NCBI GenBank assembly: GCA_030549335.1
Contig: JAUKPH010000017.1
Location: forward strand, 12,671,501-12,735,500
Source: Pontederia crassipes
Lineage: Eukaryota > Streptophyta > Magnoliopsida > Commelinales > Pontederiaceae
Length of the DNA stretch: 64,000 nucleotides
Direction of reading: 5' to 3'
Shown: positions 1 to 13,184 of the stretch, one piece after another
Numbering within the stretch: the stretch's first letter is position 1
Layout of the letters: every line of letters begins with the position of its first letter
Translations under genes and position numbers: made by a program
Notes under the pieces: model-generated
Told to the model about the DNA's origin: nothing
What the model saw: only the letters and a program-made list of their open reading frames with translations
Databases searched by the model: none

Positions 1-480
1 AAGTACTCTCCTATTGATTTACAAAATTATGTTTCAATAGTTATTTTCTTCAATAGATTCCAATAGTAAACATACTAAAAAATATATACAGTAACCTAGA
101 TTTCACTTTGAACTACAATTTGATATATAGTTTTCTTCTTTCTATTATATTAAGTAGTTAATCATTTATAACTTAGGATATCTAACTTTGTCTCGCAACA
201 TTTTTCTCTTTGTGAACCCTAATTGCGACAACTGATTCATCGTTCCCTTGCAATCATTTCAACTAGTATAGAGTTTTTAAAACTCCAAATTATATTAAAC
301 TATAGCTGATCATAAGTTTTAAACTTTGACGTATGGATTTTAGCATCCCTAAACAACATGCAAATTCAAAAGTGGATTTCTTTCCCATGCTCAAATGTCC
401 ACTTGTTTAAGCATAAATCATCATTAGCCATCATCCTATACAGCCATTCTTATCAAGATCACATCCTTGTGTTCTTGTCT
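1..480. other. AT-rich intergenic DNA
   Basis: I see no coding signal, RNA gene or clear repeat in this stretch. It is the left edge of the window and may belong to the repeat DNA that follows. Confidence 0.5.
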
Positions 481-1700
481 TGTTGATCATTATCATCTTA
501 ATTGAGATTAATGATTTCACTATTCTTCTTGTATAAACTCTTGATGCCAATTATATCTTATAAAATAATGTAAAAGTTTACAAGAGAAAATATAAAAATA
601 TAAAATAAAGAGTTCTTTCTACGACGGATCAACAATGAAAAATCGGGAGTTGAGTTGTTCCTCCCCTCACAAGTTGAAAGTACTCCTATGGAGTTGAAAA
701 ATACTTTTTCACAAGTTGAAGGAAATACCATTTGAAAGATACTCTATGAGCCAAAAGATAACTTGTTTATAATTAAAAAATATAATATAATGATGAAAAA
801 AGAAGAAATATATTAAGTATGAAAATTTTTTGTATGATGATAATTTGAAGTGTGCACTTTTGACATGATTGATTTTTTTAAAATTCTAATATAATTGTTT
901 CTAGTCTTGATTATCATGTTCTCATAATTGTATTATTTTTCTCCCTTTAGGCATTATGAATTTTTGAATCATGTCTATATTTTACATGTTAATCGTGAAA
1001 ACTCTTACATGTTGAGTGTGAAAACTCACATGAGGTGTATCTCCCTTACGTATTCAATATTGCAAGTATTAGATGTTGACATCGATAATAGATCATGCCT
1101 GCGATAGCAACACATGGATATTCCAAGTCCCTTCATTTCCTTTGTCCCATTTTAATTACCTTTGAATCATGTAATAGTTGAGCCATTTGATATGTCTTTG
1201 CTTAAAGCTTACACACTTTATTATGACATAATACTTTTTATTTATTCATCATAAATGTTTTCTTCTATGTATAATTATATCTTTGTTTACTAGTCAAAGT
1301 CCACTTAAGTTAATATTAAGCCTACACATATATGTAGTGTGTCTGTTGAGGTGTTTTCTATCACATGGCAATTGCATCTTTGGGACACTATAGATACCAC
1401 ATCTCATTTTTTTTATTAAAAATACATAACAAATTTAAAATTCAGAAAATCACCAAAATGAGATGACACATGTTACTTTAAGAAAAATGGCAATACACCT
1501 TTAAGTTTATAATTATACAATAGATTGAATAAGGAACTAAATGGTCAATTAGAATCAAACAAATTTTATAAAAATATTCTACATAGAGTAAAAAATTATC
1601 CCATTGGAAAAAAAGCTTGAGATAATTCTTGATTGGGAAAGCCAATAAAAGATGACATAATAATATACGATTATGGAGTCATTATAATTTATTATGGAGT
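481..1700. repeat. Left copy of a diverged ~1 kb direct repeat
   Basis: This stretch matches 7420-8480 in order and orientation at many short blocks. Examples are cttgattatcatgttctcat, a 'tataaact..tgatgcca' block near the start, and 'aaagccaataaaa' followed by 'attataatttatt' at the end. The two copies are about 6.9 kb apart and bracket a decayed Ty3/gypsy element, so they could be its LTRs or those of an older element into which it inserted. Divergence is high and no clean TG...CA ends or target duplication are visible, so the class stays open. Confidence 0.5.
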
Positions 1701-2589
1701 GGTCACCACAAGCTCCTCAAAATTGTTTATGAAGACAATCTTTTAGTCGAGGCATGAAAAATATGAATTTAATGTTTTTGGGTTAGCGAATGCCAATATT
1801 TTTAAAATCGAAGTCGGATCGTGACCATGCCACCAATTCAGTTTGGTTTGATAAGAATTTTTTTTTTTGCAAAAGACTAAATTGAACCGGGTTGATCCGG
1901 TCAAAATCGCGTTGAACAGAAAAATTGGTTCAATCCTAATTTGTAAAAAAATGTTAAAAAAAGCATATATAAATAGAAAAGTTGGGAGAAAAGGAAAGTT
2001 GATTTTGGTAAGGATGTGTGTGAATATGAAACAGAAAAATAATTAATAAAATATTTTTTAGGTGATGATTCTAAGAAAGTAAATTTAAATTTTAAAAATA
2101 AAATGTGAAAACATGGTAATAGAAAAATAAACAAAAGATAAAATTATTATAAATAATGATATTTTAAAATAAAAAATACTTTATTCTTATTTGATTAATT
2201 TAAAATGATGATTAATATGATTTAATCCTATTGTTTTTTATCTTTTCATTTTTATTTGTATTATATTTTAAGAAGCAATAAAAATAATATTAGTTTATTA
2301 AAAACTTATTCAATTCGGTCAAACCCAATTAAATTCTCAAACCTTGACCTATTTGATTGATCAGTTCGATCGTCGATCTGATTTTAAAAAAATTGGCAAA
2401 TGCTCTTCCAATTTTCATGAATCGCATAATCATGATGTTTATATCGCACCAAAATTGTTCTGTCGATGACATATATATTGATATATTTTGAGAACTTAGA
2501 GAAACATAAAGAGCATCTAAGAGTAACGTTGGAGGCATTAAAGTTGTGCAAGTTGATACAAAGTTGTTGAAATGCAAATTTTGACAAGA

Positions 2590-3600
2590 GAATAGTTGGA
2601 TCACAAATCACCAAGAGGGGGATGGGTTGAATTAGTGTTAAATAAGATTTATGAAAATTATTGCAAAAGCTTAAAATCAATTCATTAAATTATAAACTAA
2701 CATAATATCAATCAAATCACATATATAATGTATAATATATAATAGAGTAGGAAGGAGAGGGAGAGAGAAAGACAAATACATATGCACAATGATTTGTCGA
2801 CGAGATTTAGCCATGCATTGGACTATATTTTCGTTCTGACGTCTCGATCTCAACATGGTTGAAAATTTCGCTAACCCTTCCTTCATTCCAAATGGGGCGA
2901 GGTAGAAACCTGTTACAACTCCAATCTTTTATTCGCGTCAAGAGGTAATGCACACTTCTCCTACTCTTTCACTCATCTTTTCTCCATTCAAGTAGAAAAA
3001 CACAGCCTCGTATCACTCAAGAGTTTAACCACTTATACAAAGGTATTGTGACACTTTTTCGGTCTCTTTTTGACACATTAGAAGCTCACACAAGAAAAGA
3101 AGAGAGAAGGATTATATGATTTGCAACTTTAGAGCATAAATGAACTTCACAAGTGTTTCTCTAAGTTTATTCTGAAGTCTTGGTCGCTTCTTCATTTTTG
3201 GGATCCCTTTTATAGCCTTCTTAATTTAGCCATTGAGATTCATTTTCTATCATTTTGGTTGAAATATGACCATTAGTCTGCATTTTACGCGTGGACTGAA
3301 TGATCATTCTGCACTCCTCATAGCCATTGAAAATATGACCGTTGGAAGTTCGGCACCAACCAATTGACCACTCACTATATTAACTTCGTGCGATAGCATG
3401 ATCGATGTTTTCACCCATCAGTATGTCATCGTTAGACCGTTGTCTCTAATTGGTCGATCGATTTTCAAATATTGTTTGATTTGTACAATTTTCATGGTAC
3501 CCGATTCACCGATCAATCGACCACATTGCGCAATTTTGCATATAACTTTTCTCACCGTTATCGAAATGAGATATTTTTTTTATTTATTGGAAAGTTAACA
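2590..3600. other. Unclassified repeat-like DNA between the direct repeats
   Basis: This moderately GC-richer stretch contains phrases such as 'accaagagggggatgggttgaat' (2620s) and 'gtcgatcgatttt' that resemble non-coding parts of plant retroelements. Short open frames exist on both strands but none resembles a known protein. I infer internal or untranslated retroelement DNA. Confidence 0.25.
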
Positions 3601-3779
3601 AGATTATCTACAAGTTTTATATAAGACCAAATATAAATGGATTTCAAATAATAAGTTTAGTGCATAAAATAACTCATTACTACTTAAACTTTTTTGATAT
3701 TTTAAATATAACTCTAATTAATCGATGTTGCATCATCAAATATAATTAGTTAAAGCATAAACAAAGTTGTTCCAATAAA

Positions 3780-6300
3780 AAGATTATGTTTCTTGGACAC
3801 ATAATCTCCAAGAAAGTCATTTATGTGAATGGAAGTAGTGACAAATCGATCGATGCACAAGAATGAATAGAGAATTGTAGCTTCTTCAAATAAAAAACCA
3901 GATTACTCTTGATGATTCATTAAGGATATCCTGAATATAGCACCCCTTTGACAAATCTAACGAAAAAGGGCGAAACATTTATCTTGTCATAGAAATACGA
4001 GATGATTTTTAGGAGTTGGAAGTCAAGTTGACTACAATACCAATACTTACCATCTCCACTACAATGATGAATACGTGGTGTATAGTGACGCTTGAGATAT
4101 AGGCCTAGGATGTATGTTAATGCAACATGAAAAGGTAGTTGCATACACATCAAGGCAACTAAAGACGCATGAGTAAACTATCTTACTCATGATTTGGAAC
4201 TAATTAATGTGGTATTTACTTTGAAGATTTAGAGATATTTTTATATAGAAGAATTTGAGGTATTCATCGGTCACAAAATCTTGAAGTATTCGTGTCTTAG
4301 TGAGATCTGAATATGTTGCGTTAGGTGTGAAAAAATTCTACACAATTGGCTCTTGACAAGGATCGAACATAGATTCATTGATAATTCTTGAGAGTATTAT
4401 ATGTTCTACTTTTTGTTAGGATGGTTTCATGCTCCATAGATTTATTTTTCTATCTTTTATAATATAGATGATTTAATTTTATTTGTGTTTAAGAAGTTTG
4501 CAATAGTTTTAATTGATAAGGCAAATTGTTAAAACCTATTTCGTTGTTGTTTAAAGTTTATTTCTTTTTCAAATAGAAATATTGCGATTAATATTTTTAG
4601 AGATTAATTATCTTTTTTAGTCAGCTATTATCCTACTAAAAATAGTTACTTTTGATTGAAAGATTATTTTTGTGAAATTTATTTTTGATTTTTTAGTAGA
4701 AGTATTACATGCGCAACTTGTATGATCCTTGGGAATATTTGTTGTGAGGTTTATTAATCATTATCATGGTATGTATTATAATAGTTAGATGCTACATTTC
4801 ATTGCATCTTACTCTCTAGTTTTATTAGATAATGATTCTAGATGGAGTAATATTAATTTAATTTGAATTAAGATAGGTTGATTGGTCCTAAAGAGAAACA
4901 AAAAATTGAGTATATTAACCATAGTTAGAAATTAATTTATATTATTTGGTGAAATTAGTGTGTTTATAATCTTGTTTATCATCCTAAGACATTAGACATC
5001 CATAAACAATATTACCTTACTTTGACATTTATTTTTCTATCATTTTATTTCTACATTTTTTATTAAAATTATATCATATCCTTATTAGTTTCTAAAATCA
5101 ATTTAGTTAAGTAAATTAATTTCTCGTGAGATGGATAACTTGTTCATTATATTTTATTAGTTGAGCGGCACTTACTAGTAATTTATTTGTTATGAATTTT
5201 CGTATGAGAGATCATTTATGGGTACTTATCGTAGCTCTCAAAAGTGACGTGATTGAATGTCATAAGTTTGAGTTTGATGTCCATGTGGACAACATGAAGA
5301 TGTATAAGGATGTATAAAATTTTTTAATGGAACAATATAGAATCTGAGATCTCAATGCGCATCAAATTGTCTGGTGTGCCAACAGGTGAAGGTACACCAT
5401 AAACTATATGGGAATGTCCTTAGGAATTTAAAAGAAAATATCTGTGAACTTCATATCATGTCTACCCTTATTAAGAAGTGCATGATGTCATCTATGTCTC
5501 GCACACTTCTTATTTTTGAAATGGAGATAGGCAATGAAAATATCGATGGACCAATACATGTATGAGATTATCAGATTATATGAAATACAATAGGAATCCA
5601 CAATTCATAGCAAGATTATGAAGGAGTATGAAGAATGATGAATTATAGAACTACCTTCCACTATCGAACTAAAAGTTAGTTACATAGGACCATTCAAATA
5701 GTCAATGATATATTGAGAGCTTGTGCCCAAAGTTGACATTGACAGTTAGTATGATCACCTTCCTTCCGATTTAGTTCGCTTATAATAAGCTACCATTCCA
5801 ACGTCAATATGAATTCATTTGAGGTTATATGGGGGACATGTCACTTTATTTGCTAGAATGAGGTTGGACACAAGAAGTTCCTATATGCTCAAAAGTTGAA
5901 ACAAATAAAGGAATATGTCAAAAAGGTGGAGTTCATATAAAAGAAAATAAGGATAGATGAACAATATAAGATTTATATTGATAAGGATCAATATGAGAAA
6001 ATCTTCAAAAATGACATAAGATCTACATTGGTAAGGATCAACATTAACATATCTTCAAAGCATGTGAGCAAATATTATTGAAGGTCTCTCCTAGAGAAGG
6101 AGTCATGGGGAATTTAATAAAAGAGGTCCATCCTTATATATGTAGATTTGTTTAAGATACGAGAGTTAGTTAGAGAAGACTCTTGTAAACTAACATTACC
6201 TCCTTCCTATGGGCCAACACATGATGTCTTACATGTACCGATGATTTGAAAGTACAAATATGATGATGCTAATGTGATCAGAGATGAATAGTTGAACCTT
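3780..6300 (+). pseudogene. Decayed Ty3/gypsy polyprotein: RT end, RNase H, integrase
   Basis: Translating the plus strand across frameshifts and stops gives recognisable chromovirus-like blocks in the right order. Near 3790 there is a reverse-transcriptase end ('FLGHIISKK'). At 4070-4280 there is RNase H (a DA..IGLGCMLMQ-like block, AYTSRQLKTHE, then a decayed TDHKSL). At 5720-5880 there is the late integrase block (decayed AYNNSYHSS and SPLYWDEVG signatures). At 6070-6280 there is the region before a chromodomain (VSPREGVMG, then LTLPPSYGPTHDVLHVP). It is riddled with stops and cannot encode an active polyprotein. The section 4300-5700 is poorly recognisable. The order is typical of Ty3/gypsy and not Ty1/copia, because integrase follows RNase H. 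Confidence 0.6.
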
Positions 6301-6399
6301 ACGGATAATTCGACATACAAGGAGTGGAGCAACTAGGAAAATTTAAGAGTCTAAGATGCATCATCACAAGAACAAGGATGTACCATTGGTTAAATGATG

Positions 6400-7140
6400 T
6401 AGAACCATAATCTAGGAGATAAGACAACAAAAGAACTCGAATTAGAGTTACACAAGGAGTTCCATCATCTTTTTTGTAAGCCTTTATACGATGTTTAAAT
6501 TTGAGTATGAAATTTATTTTTGAGGGATTTATAATGTAACAATCGACGAAAAAAGTGTAAAGTGTCATGATAAGACATTCCTATAAATATATGTATGCTC
6601 AAGTGGAGACTTTATTTTCCCTGATCATCCATCTTCCTCTCTCTTGCTCTCTTCCAACAACATCAAAGAAGACAAGATAAGCACAAAGGTCGATGAGATG
6701 CGAGAGCATAGGAAGATAGTTAGAGGAAGATGAAGAATGTGAGACTTCATTTGTTCATTTGAGCTCCTAAAAAATAGTATGTAATTATGCATGAAGTCGC
6801 AATCTAAATTCATACTGTCCTATAACAATTTCCACAACATGCACACCAATGATAACAACTTGGTAAGAAGAACTATATTAATCGATACTTAGGGCTTGCA
6901 CATTGATGTTGCAACTTGCCATGTGGCCAAAGACGTGTCTTGACTAGTTGAAGTCACAACTCTCAATGCAGTCGAAATTGCAATTGGACACATGTTCAAG
7001 TTGTGACTTGCATAGTTGAAGAATGACTCACCATGCTCCCGAAGTTGCAATTTGACACTTGGACGAAGTTGGGACTTGTCATTATTTTTTGACAATCATA
7101 ATTGATTGTTGTGACTTGGTGTGACAAGTTATTTTAACAA
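6400..7140 (+). repeat. Possible remnant of gypsy 3' region, then degenerate 'agttgtgacttg' repeats
   Basis: A promoter-like stretch with a TATA motif (cctataaatatatg, near 6580) lies directly after the chromodomain-side end of the gypsy polyprotein, as an LTR would. From 6890 to 7140 the sequence is built of imperfect repeats of 'agttg(tg)acttg'. No clean LTR partner was found, so the assignment is inference. Confidence 0.3.
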
Positions 7141-7419
7141 GTCACAAACAATAATTGTGACAATAGGGATATGGCGATCAAGACTTGAGTGATTGCGGCA
7201 ATAGCAATTGATGATCGTGACTTAAGTTATTTGTTGATCTAGAATCACAAGTAAATTATGCCCAAGTCCACACTTGACCCGATCTAGATTCTTTAGACAA
7301 GCTAAAATTAACTCAACAAATTTCAAAAAAATCAAATTCACTCGGAATTATAATAACTTGACTTGAGTTAAATTCCTACTCCCATGAATACTCTAGTTAT
7401 GTACCGATGATCATAAGTG

Positions 7420-8480
7420 TGTTATCTCAATTGAAATTAATAATTGCTATGTTCTACATGATATAATCATGTATAAACTTATGATGCCAAATGATCTCTC
7501 ATAAACGAAAGTTTATGAGATAAAAGATGAAAAAATGTGAATGAAGAACAATTGAGAGTTGAGTTATTACTTTCTCGATGCCTTAAAAAATACCCTCATG
7601 TAGTTAAAAGATATTCTTCTATTCGATGAAAGATATTACATTTATAAGTAAAAGATGTAATATAAACAATGAAAGAAAAGAAGAAATATCTTAACCATGA
7701 AAACATTTTTTATGATGATGATTGAAAATGACCACTTTTTTTGACATGACGATCAATTCTTCTTTAATGTTATCATAGTTTTTCATAGTCTTGATTATCA
7801 TGTTCTCATAAAAGATATTACTTTGCTCCCCTTTGAGCGAAATTGTGAATCATACCTATATTTTCCATGTTGAGTGTCAAAACTCAAGCCTACTCAACAA
7901 AAATGACATCATTGACAAATAAAACTTCTAGTAGCAGCACATGATTGTTCTAAGTCCCTTTATTGCCATTATCACATTTTAATTGCCTTTGAATAATGCA
8001 ATAATTGTGCTAATAAGAACTCATTTGATATTTCTTTCACACTTTATTATGACATTGTTTCTTTTTTGTTTATTCATCTTCTATGTTTTCCTTCTGCATA
8101 TAATTTTATTTCTTTTGATCGGTCAAGCCCACTTTTGAGTCAATATTAAGTTCACAAATGTGTGTACACTTCCATCGAAGCATATTTACATCTCATTTTA
8201 TATTAAAAATATGTAACAAAATCCAAATTTAGGAAAAGCTCCAAAATGAGATGACAATTGTTACTTTAAGAAAATAGTAATACTTCCTTAAGTTTAAATT
8301 AGAAAATAGCTTAAATAAGAATTTAAGAGGTAAATTATAACTCAAACAATTTTCACAAAATATTATAGATAGAATAAACAAATTCCCCATAAAAAATAAT
8401 TTGAGAAAATTTAATTGGCGAAGCCAATAAAATTGAAATTATAATAAAATATTATGAAATTATTATAATTTATTTTTAAT
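7420..8480. repeat. Right copy of a diverged ~1 kb direct repeat
   Basis: This is the partner of 481-1700 (see there). The blocks keep the same order: 'tgatgcca', 'tttttatgatgatga', cttgattatcatgttctcat, 'cctatattttccatgt', then 'agccaataaaa'. Confidence 0.5.
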
Positions 8481-9550
8481 ATATTAAATTAATTAATAAA
8501 AGACGTAGGAAAATTCGAACAACTCGATAAACATCTCCCATTCGAAAAAAATATCAAAAGAATAAAAAAATTGAGAGTCTAAATATAATTTAGAATTTTT
8601 TAATCCAATGAAATCGTCCCACTCAAATTTATGGCTCCACCCAAAAAATCTTAGAAGCCCGTGAATTATTTATATTATTAACTTATAAGTTATCATTTTT
8701 TATTATCAATATAATATTTTTATAATAACATTACGAAACTCTTAATACTTTAAAATTTTGATATTTTTATATTAATTATTAATTAAATATATTTATATTA
8801 ATTTTAATTTATTATTAAATTTAAAATTATTATTATTATCGGTCACATTATGGTTTTCGAAATTTAAAAACTGATTCATAAAAACTGACATAACATTTTG
8901 TCTTGACTGTGTTTGGCACGAGAATTTTGAGTTTCTGTTAGTTCTCGAGAACTAATTGATTTGATAGATAAGTGTAAATGTAGTGTTTGGATAAAAAAGT
9001 GTAATGATGAGAATTTGAAAAGTTAATTTAATAGATAAATTTTAGTAGGTGTTTGAATAAAAAATAAAAATTAATAGTATAATTTATTATTTTATAAAGT
9101 TTAAAATTATAGTAAATTAAAATATTATTTATTTATTTAGTTAAAATAATTATTTATTTTAATATTATATTTTATAAAAATACTTACGTTAATATTATAA
9201 TTTATGAAAAATTATATTAGTATAGTTTATTATTTTTTCTATGTTATTAATATTATAAAAAAATATTCATATTAATTTAAAGAATTTATTTTATAAGCTA
9301 AATAATATTGTATTAATAAATAAAATATTATAATGGATTATTATTTAAGTTAATATAATAATATTTTAATGAATAATATTACCATTAAATAGTAATTATT
9401 AATATCTTATTAATTAAAATAATAAATAATTGAAAGAAAAAAAAAGCAAAAAAAGGGCATGTTCAACAACGAGAACTTCATGTTCTCCGTTTTGAAGAAC
9501 ATGGATGACGTTTGGCCCGGAATTTGGGCCAAGTTGATAAGAATTAGAAC
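8481..9550. other. Very AT-rich intergenic DNA
   Basis: This stretch is dominated by A/T, with 'taatatta' and 'ttaaataat' runs and a 'gtgtttgg' phrase near 8910 and 8980 of the sort found at MITE ends. I see no gene. The promoter of the ankyrin gene begins at its right edge. Confidence 0.5.
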
Positions 9551-9583
9551 AAATGAGAAAGCGTAGTGGTGTTATCGTAATTA

Positions 9584-9593
9584 ACTATAAATC
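9584..9593 (+). promoter_or_regulatory. TATA box of the ankyrin gene
   Basis: 'actataaatc' stands about 30 bases before a CT-rich stretch (ctctctctttcctccag) that would suit a plant transcription start. It precedes a GC/CT-rich leader leading to the ATG at 10198. The leader may hold an intron (donor after 'gttctag' near 9900, acceptor 'actttcag' near 10151), which cDNA would show. Confidence 0.5.
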
Positions 9594-10197
9594 CAGATCC
9601 TTTCGCCAACTCTCTCTTTCCTCCAGTCCTCCAAACACAATAGAGGACGAGGTCACGAGAGAGACAGGGAGGAAAGAGAGGCCGACGACTCCGAATCCTC
9701 CTCCTCCTTCCTTCCTCTCATCTTCCTCCCTTCTTCTCCTTCTTCTTCCGCTTCCTTGGTCAATTTTGGAGTTGCGCGTCGATCGAGCTCTTGCCTGATG
9801 GAGTTCGTAGTAGATGCATCGTCTCTGTTCCATTCCAATCGACGTCGGTGCCTTTGGAGCTCCAAGCTGCGTCAGATCAGAGCTCCCGAAGCGTTCTAGG
9901 TTGGGTGTCCTTGGTTTCCCCTTAGGTTCTGCAATTCATTTATGTTTTTGAGCGAAATCTATCGTTGTTGGAGTAATTCATGGCATAACATATAGGAGGA
10001 GGTAACCGCGAAAATTTTTATGGGCCGTGGCTGCGAATCTAGGGCTATTCCTGATCCTTCAGAGAAGAGCGTAGCTAATTTTAGTATAAAGATTGGGTTT
10101 TGCAGACTTTTGCCTGTTTTTTGTACTCGATCTGTATATTAAACTACTTTCAGTGGATAAGTAGGCTGAGATATTAGAGGAGAGAGAGAATCTGGGG

Positions 10198-13184
10198 ATG
10201 GAAGATACATCGAGGTATGCGCACAGTCCAGCACACCTTGCGGTGGCTCGGAAAGACCATGTGGGTCTCCGGCGGATTGTTGCGGCTCTTCCCCGTCTTC
10301 CTAAAGCAGGGGAAGTCACTACGGAGGAGGAGTCCGTTGCCGGCGAGCGCATTGCTGATGCTGTGTCCGCTGTCATTGATCGCCGTGATGTCCCTCACCG
10401 GGAGACGCCCCTGCATCTAGCTGTCAAGCTCCGGGACCCCATCTCTGCGGAGATACTCATGTCAACAGGGGCTGATTGGTCGCTCCAAAATGAGCATGGC
10501 TGGTCTGCCCTTCAGGAGGCTGTTTGCACCAGGGAGGACAGTATAGCGATGATCATTGCTCGCCACTACCAACCACATGCTTGGGCTAAGTGGTGCCGGA
10601 GGCTTCCACGCATTGTGTCATCAATTAAGAGGATACGGGACTTTTACATGGAGATCAGCTTCCATTTTGAGAGCTCAGTGATTCCTTTTATAGGGAGAAT
10701 TGCACCTTCTGATACCTACCGCATATGGAAACAAGGTCCAAACCTCAGGACTGACATGACTTTAGCTGGCTTTGATGGCTTTAGGATCCAACGTTCTGAT
10801 CAGACATTTCTCTTCCTTGGCGAGGGTTCCTCGGGTGAGGATGGCCATCCACCATTACCTCCTGGATCTTTGATTGTGCTCGCCCATAAGGAGAAGGAAA
10901 TCACAAATGCACTCGAAGGAGCAGGAGCCAAGCCCACAGAATTGGAGGTAGCACATGAGGTTGCCCTGATGTCTCAGACTAACATGTATAGGCCAGGTAT
11001 AGATGTCACTCAAGCGGAACTCATTCCCCATTTGAACTGGCGTAGGCAGGAGAGTACAGAAATGGTTGGAAATTGGAAGGCAAAAGTCTATGATATGCAT
11101 AATGTGATGGTGAGTGTGAAATCGAGAAGAGTTCCTGGCGCTATGACAGACGAGGAGCTATTTTCCGCTGACAAAGAAGAAAGGATGGCCAATGGTGAGG
11201 ATCCTGATGGACAGTTGGCTGATATATTAACGCCCGAAGAGAGGATGCAGTTAGATTCAGCCCTTCACATGAGCAATTCAGAGGGTTTTGATGAACATGA
11301 TGTGAATGGTGGGGTCTTTGAAAATGTTGAAAACTCAGAAATTAATGGCACAAAGGAGAGGAAAAGCTGGTTCAGCTTGAGTAGCAAGAGAGGTCCAAAG
11401 GGCACTGGAGGTGAGAATGTGGATGATCCCAAGAAGAAGATCCCAAAGTTGCCTCCAAAGGATGGAAATAATAAAGTTGATTCAATGAAGGAGGAATTGG
11501 GAGATACTACGAAGGGGAAAGAAAAAGGAAACAAGAAGAAAAATGGCACTAAAGGAGAGACCAACAAACTTGAAAGTGAATATAAAAAGGGACTACGGCC
11601 AGTTTTATGGTTAACTCCAGGTTTCCCTTTAAAGACAGATGAACTCCTTCCTTTGTTTGATGTCTTAGCTAACAAGGTGAAGGCTGTGAGGAGATTAAGG
11701 GAACTTTTGACAACTAAGTTACCTCAAGGGACCTTTCCGGTCAAGGTATTTTATCGTTCACTTAAAAATATAGTTATCTTATGTTGATTCCTGTGAGCTG
11801 ACATACTTGGTCTTGTATCTTTCATTCACAACTTTGTTAATTTTCTTTCTTTTTGATGAAACAACTTGGTTAATTCGTTGCACATTGGACCTGCCAAAGA
11901 TGCTTTAGTGGTCTATTTGACTATCACATTTTATTAGTTGGTGATGCTTCAGAGGTGTTCCTTTCTTATTTTACCCTTCTGTTACTTTTCAAGCTTTCCA
12001 GTATAGCTAAACATACCTCATTGCCCCAACTTTATGGTATATTGAGGAGATATGAGTTGAATTGCCAAGTTGATATAAGTTGGATTACTCTATCACTTAT
12101 CTGAATAGGATCAGTATCATATTTTCTCTTGTAACTGAGAACTTTCTCCTCCACTTTAACATGCTAACTATCTTTTCAGTTAGAAGCTACTTAAAAGGGT
12201 TTTGATCTTTTTCCACAATCTGTAAATTTTAAATATTTTCTTTTTTTCTTCTTTACTTACATCAAATTCCAAATTTATGAAAACTATAAAAAGCTTGCCT
12301 CTTTTGTAAGGTGTAACATCCATTCAGCTTCTGCTTGATTGGAAATCTATAGAACTGAATCCAAGAATCGCTAAGTTTTCTTTACAACAACAACAACAAA
12401 GCCTTATCCCACTAGGTGGGGTCGGCTACATGGATCATACGACGCCATTCATTCGTTGATCCATGTTCATAAGATTGGACAGAATTTTACGCTGGCTGTC
12501 GGGGCCTAACACAACCCTCCTCCTTTATCCGGGCTTGGGACCGGCTATAAAACATAGGTGGAGTTGCTAAGTTTTCTTTAAGGACAATGTTTTCTCTTTT
12601 TTCGAACAATTGCCACTTTGTATTTCATTAGCATGTGTACATTGTCACATGGCAACAAATTCTATTCTTAATTCTTGACCCTCATGATTATGCTTATTAC
12701 TATTTTGCTTCTTTAGGAAAAAAACTGCTGTCTGTTGTATTATTACTATTTTAAATGTGCATAACAAAAGTTGAATCTTCATTCCTCCCATTTGTTTCAG
12801 CTGGCCATCCCCATTGTGCCTACTATTCGAGTTGTTGTTACATTTACAAAATTTGAAGAGCTCCACGCATTAGATGAATTTGCAACACCACCCTCCAGTC
12901 CTACACAGTTTCAGGATAGCAAAGCCAAAGAATCAGAAGGGTCAGGTTCATGGTATTCATGGATGAGAGGACATACGAGTGCCCAATCTACGGATAACAG
13001 TGAACTACGAAGCGGGAAAGACGAAGTTGATCCTTTCAACATACCATCGGACTATTCTTGGGTCGATGCCAACGAAAAAAAGCGCCGAATGAAGGCAAAG
13101 AAGGCCAAGAGCACGAAAGGTACTAGCAGCAAGAAGCAATCTTCGAGAAGTTCGGATCAGCAACTGATGGATGGCTTTGAGTAA
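10198..13184 (+). CDS. Ankyrin-repeat / GPCR-chaperone (ANKRD13-like) protein, 2 exons, 643 aa
   Basis: Exon 1 is 10198-11745 and exon 2 is 12801-13184. The intron has a GT at 11746 and 'tttgtttcag' before 12801 and is phase 0. Reading past the donor gives a false C-terminus ending at 11787. The protein has an N-terminal ankyrin block (about residues 6-110, with SPAHLAV, ETPLHLAVKLRD and GWSALQEAV). A long GPCR-chaperone-type domain follows, with FHFESSVIPFIGRIAPSDTY, TLAGFDGFRIQRSDQTF, and RPVLWLTPGFPLKTDELLPL near residues 463-482. Between the last two lies a lysine-rich acidic linker (about 385-460). The tail is basic and serine-rich. In the family, animal ANKRD13 proteins act in membrane-protein biogenesis or endosomal sorting, and the plant role is inferred. 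The intron carries a SINE. Start choice: first ATG after the leader, in frame with the ankyrin block. Confidence 0.92.
12385..12565 (-). mobile_element. Au-like SINE in the ankyrin gene intron
   Basis: A ~181 bp element runs antisense to the host gene. Its 3' end is the (aac)n run at 12385 (TTG repeats on its own strand), and its body includes 'ccttatcccactaggtgggg' and 'cccgggcttgggaccggc'-like blocks. It is flanked by a perfect 15 bp target duplication, gctaagttttcttta (12370-12384 and 12566-12580). Related copies sit at 48133 and 55746. The family name is from recall of angiosperm Au SINEs. Confidence 0.85.

Noticed and set aside
9585..9865. Overlapping minus-strand frames in the ankyrin gene leader
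   Set aside because: They are shadows of the CT-rich leader (Arg/Glu/Ser runs) and have no independent support.
11746..11787. C-terminal extension of the ankyrin protein ending near 11787
   Set aside because: It reads through a clear donor site. Joining to 12801 continues the conserved GPCR-chaperone domain and gives the natural stop at 13184.
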